Origin: Prorocentrum cordatum | Taxonomy: Eukaryota > Sar > Dinophyceae > Prorocentrales > Prorocentraceae | Reading direction: 5' to 3' | DNA length: 64,000 nt | NCBI GenBank assembly: GCA_963575745.1 | Contig: CAUYUJ010018070.1 | Span: 72,792 to 136,791, forward strand | Part shown: positions 19,558 through 29,498 of the stretch, piece by piece | Layout of the letters: each line of letters opens with the position of its first letter | Numbering within the stretch: position 1 is the stretch's first letter | The notes under the pieces: model-generated | Databases searched by the model: none | Seen by the model: only the letters and a program-made list of their open reading frames with translations | Told to the model about the DNA's origin: nothing | Made by a program: the position numbers and the translations under genes

Positions 19558-20333
19558 TACGTGTCCTGAAGATCATCGACCAGTGGAGGCGGCCCGAGGG
19601 TCAGAAATACGTGGGTCCCCAGAAAATCGATCAAGGAGGGGGGGGTCGAGGCCAGATCCGCTCAAGATCGGTCCCCGGAGCCCTCTCGGGGTCCATCTGG
19701 CCCACCCCGGATCCGTTTCTGACGGTCCCGGGCCTGAAGAAGCCCCCCCCGCCTGGAGACCGAACGGGACAAGCAGCCTTCTCGAACCCAGAACCTCGGA
19801 CCTCTTCGATCCCCTTCTGCTAGGCGGAGCCAGCGCTGGGCCCCGCGACCCACCCCGCGCCCGCCCCCTCACTCTTATCCGTAAATGAGGTGCAGCGTGT
19901 TCATACTCGGGAGTGCTTCCGAGTTCGAAAGCACGCACGAGGTGTATCCAAGGAGAGCGCAGCGTTTACAGGTCCGAGCACAGTGGAGGAACCGTCGTTG
20001 AGGGAAGACGCGGAATCGGCGCCGCCAAATCATCACGAAGCACAGAGCTCCACGACGAAACCAGGTCCTGGAGAACAGGGGCAGGAGCACCTGGCACCAA
20101 ATCGCGAAACCGGATCGCATCGGATCATGCAGCATCGGCACGGAGTCGGACTCGAATCAGACCCGCCGCACCGGGATGCACAAGAGCAACATGCAAACAG
20201 TGGGCCGCAGCGAAATCGGAAATCGTCGGACATCGGGCCCGAATCGGATCGGGCCGAGGTCCACACCGAATGGGACCGACCGGAGGGAAGTGGACCCTGA
20301 CAGGGGCTGCTGGGAGTGCTGCGCAGCCTTCGG
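19558..20333. other. intergenic stretch
   Basis: Overlapping frames on both strands, none recognisable. No internal repeat was noticed. GC content is lower at 19900-20200. Confidence 0.35.
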
Positions 20334-20705
20334 TGCCCCTGGGGGCCCTCCCCCGGCCCCGGGGCCACCAAGAGACGGCTCGGGACGTGCAGCTTGTCCC
20401 GGGGGAAAGCCACCAGGTCCACTGGCCATCGCTCGGACGTCCGTTCCCTGTGTTTTTGTTCGGGTTCGTGCGTGGCTTTTTCGCCAAGTGATCGAGGATG
20501 CTCCTCGATGGTCCTCGCCGAAGGAAAAATGCACACGCGCGAGCGATGCCAAGTCCAGGGCCTGCTTCCCTCGAGGAGCCCTTCTGCTCATGGCAGGGGC
20601 CCCTGGGGGCCCTCCCCCGGCCCCGGGGCCACCAAGGGACGGCTCGGGGTGTGCAGCTTGTCCTGGGGGAAAGCCACCAGGCCCAGGGCCCGCTTCCCTC
20701 GAGGA
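20334..20705 (+). repeat. 86-bp direct repeat flanking a TIR element
   Basis: The segment 20334-20420, with GGGGCCACCAAGAGACGGCT, recurs at about 20600-20687 with few changes. A family A element lies between the two. Confidence 0.65.
20427..20548 (+). mobile_element. short TIR repeat family A, copy 4
   Basis: 122 bp. Left tip CATCGCTCGGACGT, right tip one base off its complement. Confidence 0.7.
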
Positions 20706-20752
20706 ACCCTCGAGGACCCCTCGAGGACTCCTCGAGGACCCCTCGAGGGCTG
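20697..20752. repeat. CCTCGAGGA minisatellite
   Basis: About five units of CCCTCGAGGAC, built around the palindrome CCTCGAGG. Confidence 0.75.
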
Positions 20753-21020
20753 CAGCTTGTCCTGGTGTGAGCTTCCCTCGAGGAGCCCTTCTGCCCATGG
20801 CGGGGGCAAGGGGCACGAGTCCGGCGCAGCACGGGCTGCCCGAGCGGGCCGCGGGGCGAACACGGCGGCTCAGGGCGACGCCGCGCCGAGATATCTGGCG
20901 AGATTCGGGGGGGAGCCGGCCGCCAGGCACGGCGTGATCGGTTCAGCCATGCAGGGCACGGTTTGGGTCCCAGCCCAACAAACTCGTCTGAACATGACGT
21001 CGAGACCGAGTCAGAACAAG

Positions 21021-21205
21021 TACAGTCGGGGCCTTGACCTCAGGAACCCTAGATAAGGAACGAGGCCCCTCTTTCCCATAAGTTCAACTTCGATTTCCGA
21101 TCGAAAACATAAGGAAAACCTGAGGCAAGCAAGCTGTGAAACACTTTAAGGAACGCGGAGCCCCTCCCCAGCGAAAAGGGCTCCTGCTTCAGCTCCCCGA
21201 CTGTA
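21021..21205 (+). mobile_element. short TIR repeat family F, copy 2
   Basis: 185 bp. Tips TACAGTCGGGGC and CTCCCCGACTGTA, interior GATAAGGAACGAGGCCCC. The unique stretch after it up to 21690 shows no gene. Confidence 0.7.
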
Positions 21206-21689
21206 GTCGGACGAACGCGCACCGCGTCCGTAGCCTATGGAGACCAAGGCAAGCAGAGCACGACGCGTGTGTGAGAGCCAGAGTTCTGAGACTCACGGGT
21301 TCCCCGCGGAGTAAGTAATGTGGTGTTCGCTCTGCTGTGTAAACTAAGCTATGAGGTGCAAGTAAGGTTGTGCAACACATATATACATATTATCATACGC
21401 ACCTCTCCGAGGGAATAGAGCTCAGAGGCGATTGATGCGTACGCGGGGCGCCGCGTCCGCGATTGTTCTGGCCGTTTCGCTAGGGACATCCTCGACATTC
21501 TGAGCATCGATGGCACCCCTCACGCAGATCGTGACGTAAGGGTCCAAACACATAGGGGATTTCAACATGTTAGCATAAAACCTTCAAACACACATGGTAA
21601 GTTCAATAACTTTGACCCCGATTCTCAGAGAATGGCGGTTTCGCCTGAAACATCCTCCCCACATCGAGCCCCGACGTACCCTCTGGTAC

Positions 21690-21900
21690 CCCAGACCCCG
21701 CTTCGGAGCCTCCTGGGGGCCTCCTGGAACCTCCTGGGGCCTCCTGGGGTTTTCTGAACCTTCTGGTACCCCAGACCCCGCCTCGGAGCTTCCTGGGGGT
21801 CTCCTGAAACCTCCTGGAGCCTCCTGGGGCCTCCTGCGGCCTCCTGGAGCCTCTTAGGGCCTCCTGAAGCCTCCTCCTGAGGCCGCCTGGGGCCTCCTGG
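21690..21900 (+). repeat. GGGCCTCCTGGG minisatellite
   Basis: Degenerate tandem GGGGCCTCCTGG words, period about 9-12. The same word class returns at 24170, 28330 and 41640 in this orientation, and near 52.3, 53.2 and 55.2 kb in the reverse orientation. Confidence 0.75.
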
Positions 21901-22031
21901 GGCACACACAGAGACACACATCACGCCCAACACATCACACGCTAGACAAACATACCACACACACAGACACACACACACAGACACAGACACAGACACAGAC
22001 ACACACACACACACACAACAACAACAACAGC

Positions 22032-22062
<31 letters not shown>
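21901..22062. repeat. CA and CAA microsatellite
   Basis: CACA/CAGACA words to about 22017, then a CAA tract, ending where the composite repeat begins. Confidence 0.85.
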
Positions 22063-22064
<2 letters not shown>

Positions 22065-22606
22065 CATTTTACCCGAACGCTCAGTGTTCTCCCCAGTGCC
22101 AGGGTTTTCTTGCGACACCAGCCAATACCCCCACTTCGTGGGGGGGCCGTTCAAGCTCTACCAAATATCCAAACGACTCTTCGAGACCACCCACACCCAG
22201 CTTCCCGCCCTATGACGTTGGGACACTTCACTTCGTGGCGTGCGGACGACCCTGGCTACTACACTGGCGTGGGGTACACACCCACAGAGGTTGATCACAT
22301 CTGTTACATATGATGTGGTACACGGTACACGTGAGATGGTACGCAGTGCCAAGATAGTTGGTCACATTTTTGGGGCAAATTCGTGGGGATGCGATTACAG
22401 AAGTACATGTGTTACACTGATGTTATACAGTCCCAAGGATGACGCATGCATTGCTCATAGACTCATGGCGCTATGATCCTAACTCTCAGTGCCCAACGCG
22501 CGCGTGCACAGCCAGACGGAGGGAGAGAAACACATGTATACAAGGTTCGTGACATACGCACGGTCCACCATGTTGTAAACGATCGCATGCACGGTAAGTT
22601 CTGAAA

Positions 22607-24139
22607 TTATACGTATGTACAAGCAGACATGCGAGGGAGAAAGGGAGATGGCCATCGACAGTTCCAATACGGCTCCAAGGCGGAAGAGGGGGAGGAGGAG
22701 CAGGACAAGGAGGAAAGGAGAGAAGCGAGAAAGGAAGAACGCAGACGGCGCGGCTCTGGACACAAGCCTTCAACGTAATACCAGTACTGGAGGTCCCTGC
22801 GCGACAACGCGTAGACGGCGCAATTGCCATGTTTGGCAGCGTCTCCGAGTCGATACGTGCCGAGCCACTGTTGACAGGCAGTATAACCCGCCTCATACCC
22901 CCAGGCCTTCAGACGCACCTGCATATTCCGGTAATGGAGGTCAAGGCCCAGGTCGGAGACCTCCTCTCGATACCGCTTGCCGCATGCCGCCTCTACAGCA
23001 TCCCCCGTCAGCAGCTTTATACAAACCACATCTGTGGAGGAAGAAGCTGCCGTGGCCTGCTGCTTCGATACGGGCTCCTCCCAGTCGACCGCGGCAGGCC
23101 GTTTGGCCACGCGGGCAGCTCCGGCGGCGGCTGGCCGTTTCAATACCCCGCCTGCGACCTGTGCCGCCGGGCGCTTCAATACACGCTTGGTGACGGCCTG
23201 GGCGGATGAAGCCGCCGCCTGCACTGAAGCGCCCACCGACGCATACACATCGCACCACTTTCTCAACACTGAGCGGGACACCAAGACAGCTTTCCGTCGC
23301 ATACGCAGCACGGCATGCAACGTGTGGTACTTCAGCCCTGGATATACAGCGCGCATGTGGTCACCAAGTGCCGCGTTGAGCTTTTCGGCCGCGTCATACT
23401 GCAAAGGTCCAGAGTCAGGGTGATACTTCACGTACCATTGCCTCAAAACCATACCGCTGACAGCGACGGGAGGATCGCTCTCCGAGAGAAGCTGCGAGAG
23501 GACCTCCGCAGCGGCCTCGTCGGCGAAGCTCTCCCGATACTGATTGAGTCGAAGACGCTCGCCCATACATTCCTCCACAGCTTGGGCAGTGTTCAATGCC
23601 CCCTTGGCGCCCCACTCCGTGCTGAGCCACTTCTGGCATACCCTGGCGTTAGCAGATACAGATAAATGTCCCAGGAGCCACTGCTTCAAGACGGCCCCGT
23701 CAGTGGTCCCCTCGGGCATGTCTTTGCGAATACGTTCTCCATACCAGGTCTCCAAGTGGCCAGCGTTCTGCACTTGGACAAGCGTGTCTTTGGATGAATA
23801 CTGCAGTAGCCACGCCGTTGCGACCCTATCTGGCACATACAGTGGTGGATCCAACTGTCGGAGCGCCCGGCATAATTTGAAAGCGGTATTATACTCAATG
23901 CCCAGGTGGCGGATGGCAGAGCCGTGCTGCTCCTCCAGCTCCTTGGCGCTAGAAATACTGACCGTGCCAGTCACAACCCGATACTTGGCCCACCAAGTCT
24001 TGCACGCCTGGTGACTAGCATTGATACCCTTTGCCCGGAGCGCCTGATGCAAATAATACGCACTCTCGCAGTCGGCCAAGGGAGGCCGCGACAGCTCAGG
24101 GCCATACTGCTCGTGAAGGTCTTTCGCCGTCAAAGCCAT
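22607..24139 (-). CDS. modular W...Y repeat protein with KRPAA motifs
   Basis: The frame is open from 24508, but the first 123 codons only translate a minisatellite, so I place the start at the ATG at 24139 (MALTAKDLHEQYG), giving 510 residues. The protein is built of diverged modules of about 50 residues, each opening with a [A/H/K]LE..YG-like word and closing with a hydrophobic-x2-W-x3-Y word. The modules lie at about 5-54 (ACKTWWAKYR), 66-115 (VATAWLLQYS), 127-176 (VCQKWLSTEW), 186-240 (VLRQWYVKYH), 251-300 (VLRKWCDVYA) and 380-430 (ACQQWLGTYR). Between modules 5 and 6 (321-351) are three KRPAA motifs, which resemble a nuclear localisation signal. The V-x2-W ends look like recognition helices of helix-turn-helix domains, but I do not recognise the family. 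The last 45 residues are Ser/Pro-rich and may lie past a lost splice site. Confidence 0.6.
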   Translation of the reverse strand: MALTAKDLHEQYGPELSRPPLADCESAYYLHQALRAKGINASHQACKTWWAKYRVVTGTVSISSAKELEEQHGSAIRHLGIEYNTAFKLCRALRQLDPPLYVPDRVATAWLLQYSSKDTLVQVQNAGHLETWYGERIRKDMPEGTTDGAVLKQWLLGHLSVSANARVCQKWLSTEWGAKGALNTAQAVEECMGERLRLNQYRESFADEAAAEVLSQLLSESDPPVAVSGMVLRQWYVKYHPDSGPLQYDAAEKLNAALGDHMRAVYPGLKYHTLHAVLRMRRKAVLVSRSVLRKWCDVYASVGASVQAAASSAQAVTKRVLKRPAAQVAGGVLKRPAAAGAARVAKRPAAVDWEEPVSKQQATAASSSTDVVCIKLLTGDAVEAACGKRYREEVSDLGLDLHYRNMQVRLKAWGYEAGYTACQQWLGTYRLGDAAKHGNCAVYALSRRDLQYWYYVEGLCPEPRRLRSSFLASLLSSLSCSSSPSSALEPYWNCRWPSPFLPRMSACTYV

Positions 24140-24169
24140 GATCCAAGAACACAGGCGATACCTTGATCC

Positions 24170-24540
24170 GAGATGGCTACGGATATGTGCGTCAGCAGTC
24201 GGGGGCCTTCCTGGGGCCGCTTGGGGTCCTCTTGGGGAAGGGGGGAAGCCTCCTGGCGCGGTTTGGGGTCCACTTGAGAGCCTTTGGGGGGCTCCTTGGA
24301 ACCATCTTGGGGCCTCTTGGGGGCTTATTGGACCCTCACGGCGGACTCTTGGGGCCTCTAGAACGCCTCCTGGGGCCATCTTGGGGGTCTCTTGGAGCCA
24401 CCTTGGAGCCTCTCTGGAACCTCTTGGGGGCCTCTTGGAGTCCTCTTGAAGCCTCTTGGGACCATCTTGGGCGCCTCTTTGGGCCTCATGGACGCCTCTT
24501 GGGGCCATCTTGCGCGCCTGTTGGGGCCATCTTGGGTTTT
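24170..24540 (+). repeat. GGGCCTCTTGGG minisatellite
   Basis: Degenerate CTTGGGGCCTC words directly upstream of the minus-strand gene, read in that gene's frame as Pro/Arg/Gly/Gln-rich sequence. Confidence 0.75.
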
Positions 24541-25199
24541 AAAGATTCATCAAGAGACCGCGAATGGATTTCGAGATTTTTCGGATGAGAAAGTAGTGCG
24601 TTTTCATATGTTTTCTGAACATCGCATCTTGAAATTATTGAAAACCCATTGTGTTTGGCAGGATTTCGACATGCGCGCGCGGCGGCCGCGCGCATGTGCA
24701 CTTCGTCTCATTTTTTGCAAGGGATGGTGGCCCTCGCAGGCGCGCAACCGTTGTTGGAGAAGTTCAAAGCACCTGAAGAAGTAGCACGCAAAGACCCTTT
24801 TGACAGAAATGTTTAAAAAGTGGTGTGTTTCCTATGAATCCGCAAGAGCGCGCGGAAGGACATTTTGACATTTTTTTCTTAAAAAACCATTGGGTTTTTG
24901 ATGTTTTTATGTTAAAATCGTTACGAAACCTAAGGTTTTGGAAGGATTTCGTCTTGCGAGCGCGAATGTCCACTTTACCTTATTTTTTGCAAGGGATTCT
25001 TGAAATTTGATCAACTAAGAACAAGAATTTTCATTTTCTATTGTTTTTTGCAAGGGAAAACGAGCGTCAACAAAAAACCGGATCCGGGGGTAATCCACTT
25101 TTCTGAAGCTTTCGCAGAAAAATGATGAAAATGTAGCTGCGGCCTAGGTTTTGGGCGGGGGGCGTGCACCAGGGGGTCCAACAATAATAATTCTTTAGA

Positions 25200-26110
25200 A
25201 GTAATAGTGTTCAACAATCACTTTACCCGAACGCTCAGTGTTCTCACCAGTGCCAGGGTTTTCATGCGACGCCAGCCAATACCCCCACTTTGTGGGGGGG
25301 CAGTGCAAGCTCTACCAAATATCCACACGACTCTTCGCCACCACCCACACCCAGCTTCCCGCCCTATGACGTTCGGACACTTCACTTCGTGGCCTGCGGA
25401 CGACCGTGGCTACTACACTGGCGTGGAGTACACACCCACAGAAGTTGTTAGGACAGCGCGCGCGGGTAGAAATTTTGAAAAGTCGTGCAGGTGTTTTTCG
25501 AGGACCTACGGTGCGATTCGTGTGATTTTATGATGCGCGGTGCTAAAATTCTTAAGAAGCCCAATGGTTTTTGGAGATTTCGGCGTGCGCGCGCGAAGAA
25601 AAAACGAATGTGTCCCGCATGGTATTATTTGACAGGGATGATGGCCCTGGCAGGTGCGCAACCGTTGTCGCAGAAGTTCGAAAAAGTTGCTCGCAAAAGC
25701 CCGTTTGACAGAAATGTTTAAAAAGTGTTGGGTTTCCTACGAATCCGCAAGAGCGCGCGGGATGAGATTTTGACATTTTTTTGTTGAAAAACCATTGGTT
25801 TTTTGATGTTTTTATGTTAAAATCGTTGCGAACACTAAGCTTTTGGAAGGATTTCGTCTTGCGCGCGCGAATGTCCACTTTACCTTATTTTTTGCAAGGG
25901 ATTCTTGAAATTTGATTATATTAGAACAAGAAATGTCATTTTATAGTGTTTTTTGCAAGGGAAAACGGATTACAACAAAACAACCGGATCTGGATCACAT
26001 CGTTTTACCTGAGGCTTCCTCACGAAAATGATGAAAATGTAGCTGCGGCCTAGGCGCGGGGGGGGGGGCGTGCACCAGGGGGCCCAACAATAATTATTCT
26101 TTAGAATTAA
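25200..26110 (+). repeat. composite tandem unit 2, no gene
   Basis: Segment P at 25213-25446 is followed almost directly by segment Q (25545-26050) and the closing GCACCAGGGGGCCCAACAAT. The gene and minisatellite of unit 1 are absent. Confidence 0.75.
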
Positions 26111-26888
26111 TAATGTTCAACAACAACAACAACAACATTACTAGCACGTGGGGACACTCCGTTCTCACCAGTGCCAGGGTTTTCATAGGAGGCGGGCAAT
26201 ACCCCCACTTTGTGGGGGGGCCGGTTCAAGCTCTACCAAATTTCCAAACGACTCTTCGCCACCACCCACACCCAGCTTCCCGCCCTATGACGTTCGGACA
26301 CTTCACTTCGTGGCATGCGGACGACCGTGGCTACTATTCAGGGCCCCGCGGCCGACGACGACGGCGTGCGCGCGCGAAGAAAAAACGAATGTGTCCCGCA
26401 TGGTATTATTTGACAGGGATGATGGCCCTGGCAGGTGCGCAACCGTTGTTGCAGAAGTTCGAAAAAGTTGCTCGCAAAAGCCCGTTTGACAGAAATGATT
26501 AAAAAGTGTTGGGTTTCCTACGAATCCGCAAGAGCGCGCGGGATGAAATTTTTTTTTTTTGAAAAACCATTGGTTTTTTGATGTTTGTATGTTAAAATCG
26601 TTGCGAACACTAAGCTTTTGGAAGGATTTCGTCTTGCGCGCGCGAATGTCCACTTTACCTTATTTTTTGCAAGGGATTCTTGAAGTTTGGTTATGTTAGA
26701 ACAAGAAATGTCCACTTTAGCTTATTTTTTGCAAGGGAAAACGGGGGACAACAAAACAACCGGATCCGGACACCCACGTTTTGCCTGAGACTTCCTCACG
26801 AAAATGATGAAAATGTGGCTGCGGCCTAGGCGCGGCGAGGGGGCCGCGCACCAGGGGTCCCAACAATAATTATTCTTTAGAATAAATA
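26111..26888 (+). repeat. composite tandem unit 3, no gene
   Basis: A short CAA tract, segment P (26147-26340, shortened at its 3' end), segment Q (26385-26830) and the closing words. This is the shortest unit. Confidence 0.75.
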
Positions 26889-26903
26889 ATGTTCAACAAC
26901 AAC

Positions 26904-26952
<49 letters not shown>

Positions 26953-28134
26953 CACTTTACCCGAACGCTCAGTGTTCTCACCAGTGCCAGGGTTTTCATG
27001 CGACGCCAGCCAATACCCCCACTTTGTGGGGGGGCAGTGCAAGCTCTACCAAATATCCACACGACTCTTCGCCACCACCCACACCCAGCTTCCCGCCCTA
27101 TGACGTTCGGACACTTCACTTCGTGGCCTGCGGACGACCGTGGCTACTACACTGGCGTGGAGTACACACCCACAGAAGTTGTTAAGCCTACGTTCGTACA
27201 CCCACAGAAGTTGTTAAGCCTTGTTAACCCACAGAAGTTGTTAAGCCTTCCACAGAACATCTGTTGCATATGATGCATATGGTACATGATACACATGATA
27301 CACATGATACGTACTCACAAGATAGTTGATCACATCTTTAGGGCAAATTCCTGAGGGATGTGGGAATACACAAGAGAGAGAGGATATGGTTGTCCCGATG
27401 GTTGTCTCGATGGTTGTCCCGATGGTTGTCCTGATGGTTGTGGTTGTCCCGATCGTTGTCCCGATGATTGTCCCGATGGTTGTCCTGATGGTTGTGCTTG
27501 TCCCGATCGTTGTCCCGATGACTGTCCCGATGATTGTCCCGATGGTTGTCCCGATGGTTGTTCCGATGGTTGTCCCGATGGTTGTCCCGATGGTTGTGAG
27601 CGATGCCGGATCCTCACGCCCCCCGCCGGATGGTCCCGCATGGTATTATTTGACAGGGATGATGGCCCTGGCAGGTGCGCAACCGTTGTCGCAGAAGTTC
27701 GAAAAAGTTGCTCGCAAAAGCCCGTTTGACAGAAATGTTTAAAAAGTGTTGGGTTTCCTACGAATCCGCAAGAGCGCGCGGGATGAGATTTTGACATTTT
27801 TTTGTTGAAAAACCATTGGTTTTTTGATGTTTTTATGTTAAAATCGCTGCGAACACTAAGGTTTTGGAAGGATTTCGTCTTGCGCGCGCGAATGTCCACT
27901 TTACCTTATTTTTTGCAAGGGATTCTTGAAATTTGATTATATTAGAACAAGAAATGTCATTTTATAGTGTTTTTTGCAAGGGAAAACGGATTACAACAAA
28001 AAACCGGATCCGGAGCTCATCCACTTTTCTGAAGCTTTCGCGAAAAAATGATGAAAATGTAGCTGCGGCCTAGGCGCGGCGCAGAGGTCGCGCACCAGGG
28101 GTCCCAACAATAATAATTCTTTAGAAGGAATAAT
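26889..28134 (+). repeat. composite tandem unit 4, no gene
   Basis: CAA tract, segment P (26951-27180), then about 110 bases with ACACATGATACAC and AAGATAGTTGATCACATC, which unit 1 also has after its segment P. A GATGGTTGTCCC minisatellite stands in the place of the gene, then segment Q (27630-28075). Unit 4 is therefore closer to unit 1 than to units 2 and 3. Confidence 0.75.
27386..27597 (+). repeat. GATGGTTGTCCC minisatellite
   Basis: About 17 copies of a 12-base unit, reading CPDGCPDG in one frame and VVPMVVPM in another. It is not convincing as a gene. Confidence 0.85.
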
Positions 28135-28170
28135 GTTCAACAACAACAACAACAGCAACAACAACAACAG

Positions 28171-28206
<36 letters not shown>

Positions 28207-28226
28207 CCAACACCAACACCACCACC

Positions 28227-28258
<32 letters not shown>

Positions 28259-28318
28259 CAACACCTACAACGCACCAAAAACACGCACAACACAGAGCAC
28301 ACATCACACACACAACAC
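28135..28318. repeat. CAA/CACCAA microsatellite
   Basis: CAA, then ACCAACACC and CACCAC, then CACA words, followed by a short GGGGCCTCCTGG stretch to about 28390. Confidence 0.85.
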
Positions 28319-28399
28319 TCACAATCCTGGGGCCTCCTGGAGCCTCTTCTGGTATCCAAGTCGGGCCTCCTGAGGCTTCCTGGGGGGGCCCTGGCACAC

Positions 28400-29148
28400 A
28401 CACACACACACACATCGCAAGGTGTGGCAACCCCACTTGCGCTCGAGTGCGACTTCGCTGTTGCATTTCATTCCTGCTTCAAACGCCCCTTCAGTTTTTT
28501 GTATGAGCCTGGGCACACACGTGCGACTTGTGTATATATATATATATACACATATACGTATGGTGTGATCTATGCTGTGGGAACTGTGCGTTGCGACCTA
28601 TGTCGTGTAACCTATGCGGCGCGAGCAGGTGCTGCATACACCGCGGGCGCGGCCGCAGGACACCCTCGCAGGAAACCGCGCCCTGCAGACCAGCGCGGGG
28701 GGCCGCACCCACAAGGTGCAGCCCCGGGGCAGACCTCTCGAAAGGGCTATATAAAAGGGGGCCCGCGGCGGCCACGGGCGGCGCCGCCCGGGCCACGGCG
28801 CGCCCCTCTGCACCTCTGCGGGCGGGCCGCCCGCCCGCGCGTGCGAGGAGGGGGGGGGGGGGGTCGGGGGCAGAGATAGGGGCGGGGGGGTCGACTCTGC
28901 CCAGGCAGGACCGCGCGGCACCCGGAGCACCCCGAGCGCGGCAGCTTCCCCAGCGGCCGCGGGATGTCGCCGCGCGGCGCGCGGAGCGAAGGCGGCCCTG
29001 GCTCTTGATGCGCGCCCCCGGCTGCGGGCCTGGCGGCCCCCCTCCGGAGAGTGGGGCGCCCACGGGCGGGCACGGGGCGCCCACGCGGCGACTCCTCGGC
29101 GGCATCGCTCGGGGCACGGGGCGCCCACGAGGCGGCGTGGGCGCCAAC
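28400..29148. other. GC-rich intergenic stretch
   Basis: Contains a TA run at 28534-28560 and an extremely GC-rich segment from 28640. Many overlapping frames are open but none has a recognisable domain. Confidence 0.35.
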
Positions 29149-29169
29149 GGATGATGATGATGCTGATGG

Positions 29170-29215
<46 letters not shown>

Positions 29216-29370
29216 GTTGGTGGTGATGATGATGAGGATGATGGGGATGATGCTGCTGATGATGATGATGTGGACGGTGGCGGCGGTGATGGTGATGATT
29301 GAGATGACGCTGATGATGACGATGATGACGTGGGCGATGGTGATGATGATGCTGTTGACGATGTTGGTGA
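29149..29370. repeat. GAT trinucleotide microsatellite
   Basis: GAT/ATG repeat with GGT and GCT interruptions. It lies just past the 3' end of the broken LINE on the minus strand and could be its tail or its target. Confidence 0.85.
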
Positions 29371-29498
29371 TCGACCGTACCTGGGGGGCAACAGTCAGGC
29401 CGCACGCTTAGTTGTCAGTGGCGTGCACGGCAGCTGCTACAGCGGCAAGTTGCTCTGAAGGGTTCGCTGCTGTTCCGTGCACCAGCGTCGCCTTGAGC

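Larger units (their letters stand above)
22018..25199 (+). repeat. composite tandem unit 1, gene-bearing
   Basis: Order: CAA tract; segment P (22062-22310, with CCAATACCCCCACTT and TATGACGTTGGGACACTTC); gene region with a minus-strand CDS; GGCC-type minisatellite; segment Q (about 24555-25130, with TTTGACAGAAATGTTTAAAA and TTATTTTTTGCAAGGGA); then GCACCAGGGGGTCCAACAAT. Units 2-4 repeat P, Q and the closing words but lack the gene. Confidence 0.7.

Noticed and set aside
21228-21250. Spliced-leader-like word TCCGTAGCC
   Set aside because: Only the first nine bases match well; the rest (about 15 of 22 overall) is near chance for a short search.
24140-24508. 123-codon N-terminal extension of the W...Y repeat protein
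   Set aside because: It translates a GGCC-type minisatellite; an ATG at the first module is a better start.
28748-28756. TATATAAAA box
   Set aside because: Canonical TATA boxes are not typical of dinoflagellate promoters, and no gene starts nearby.
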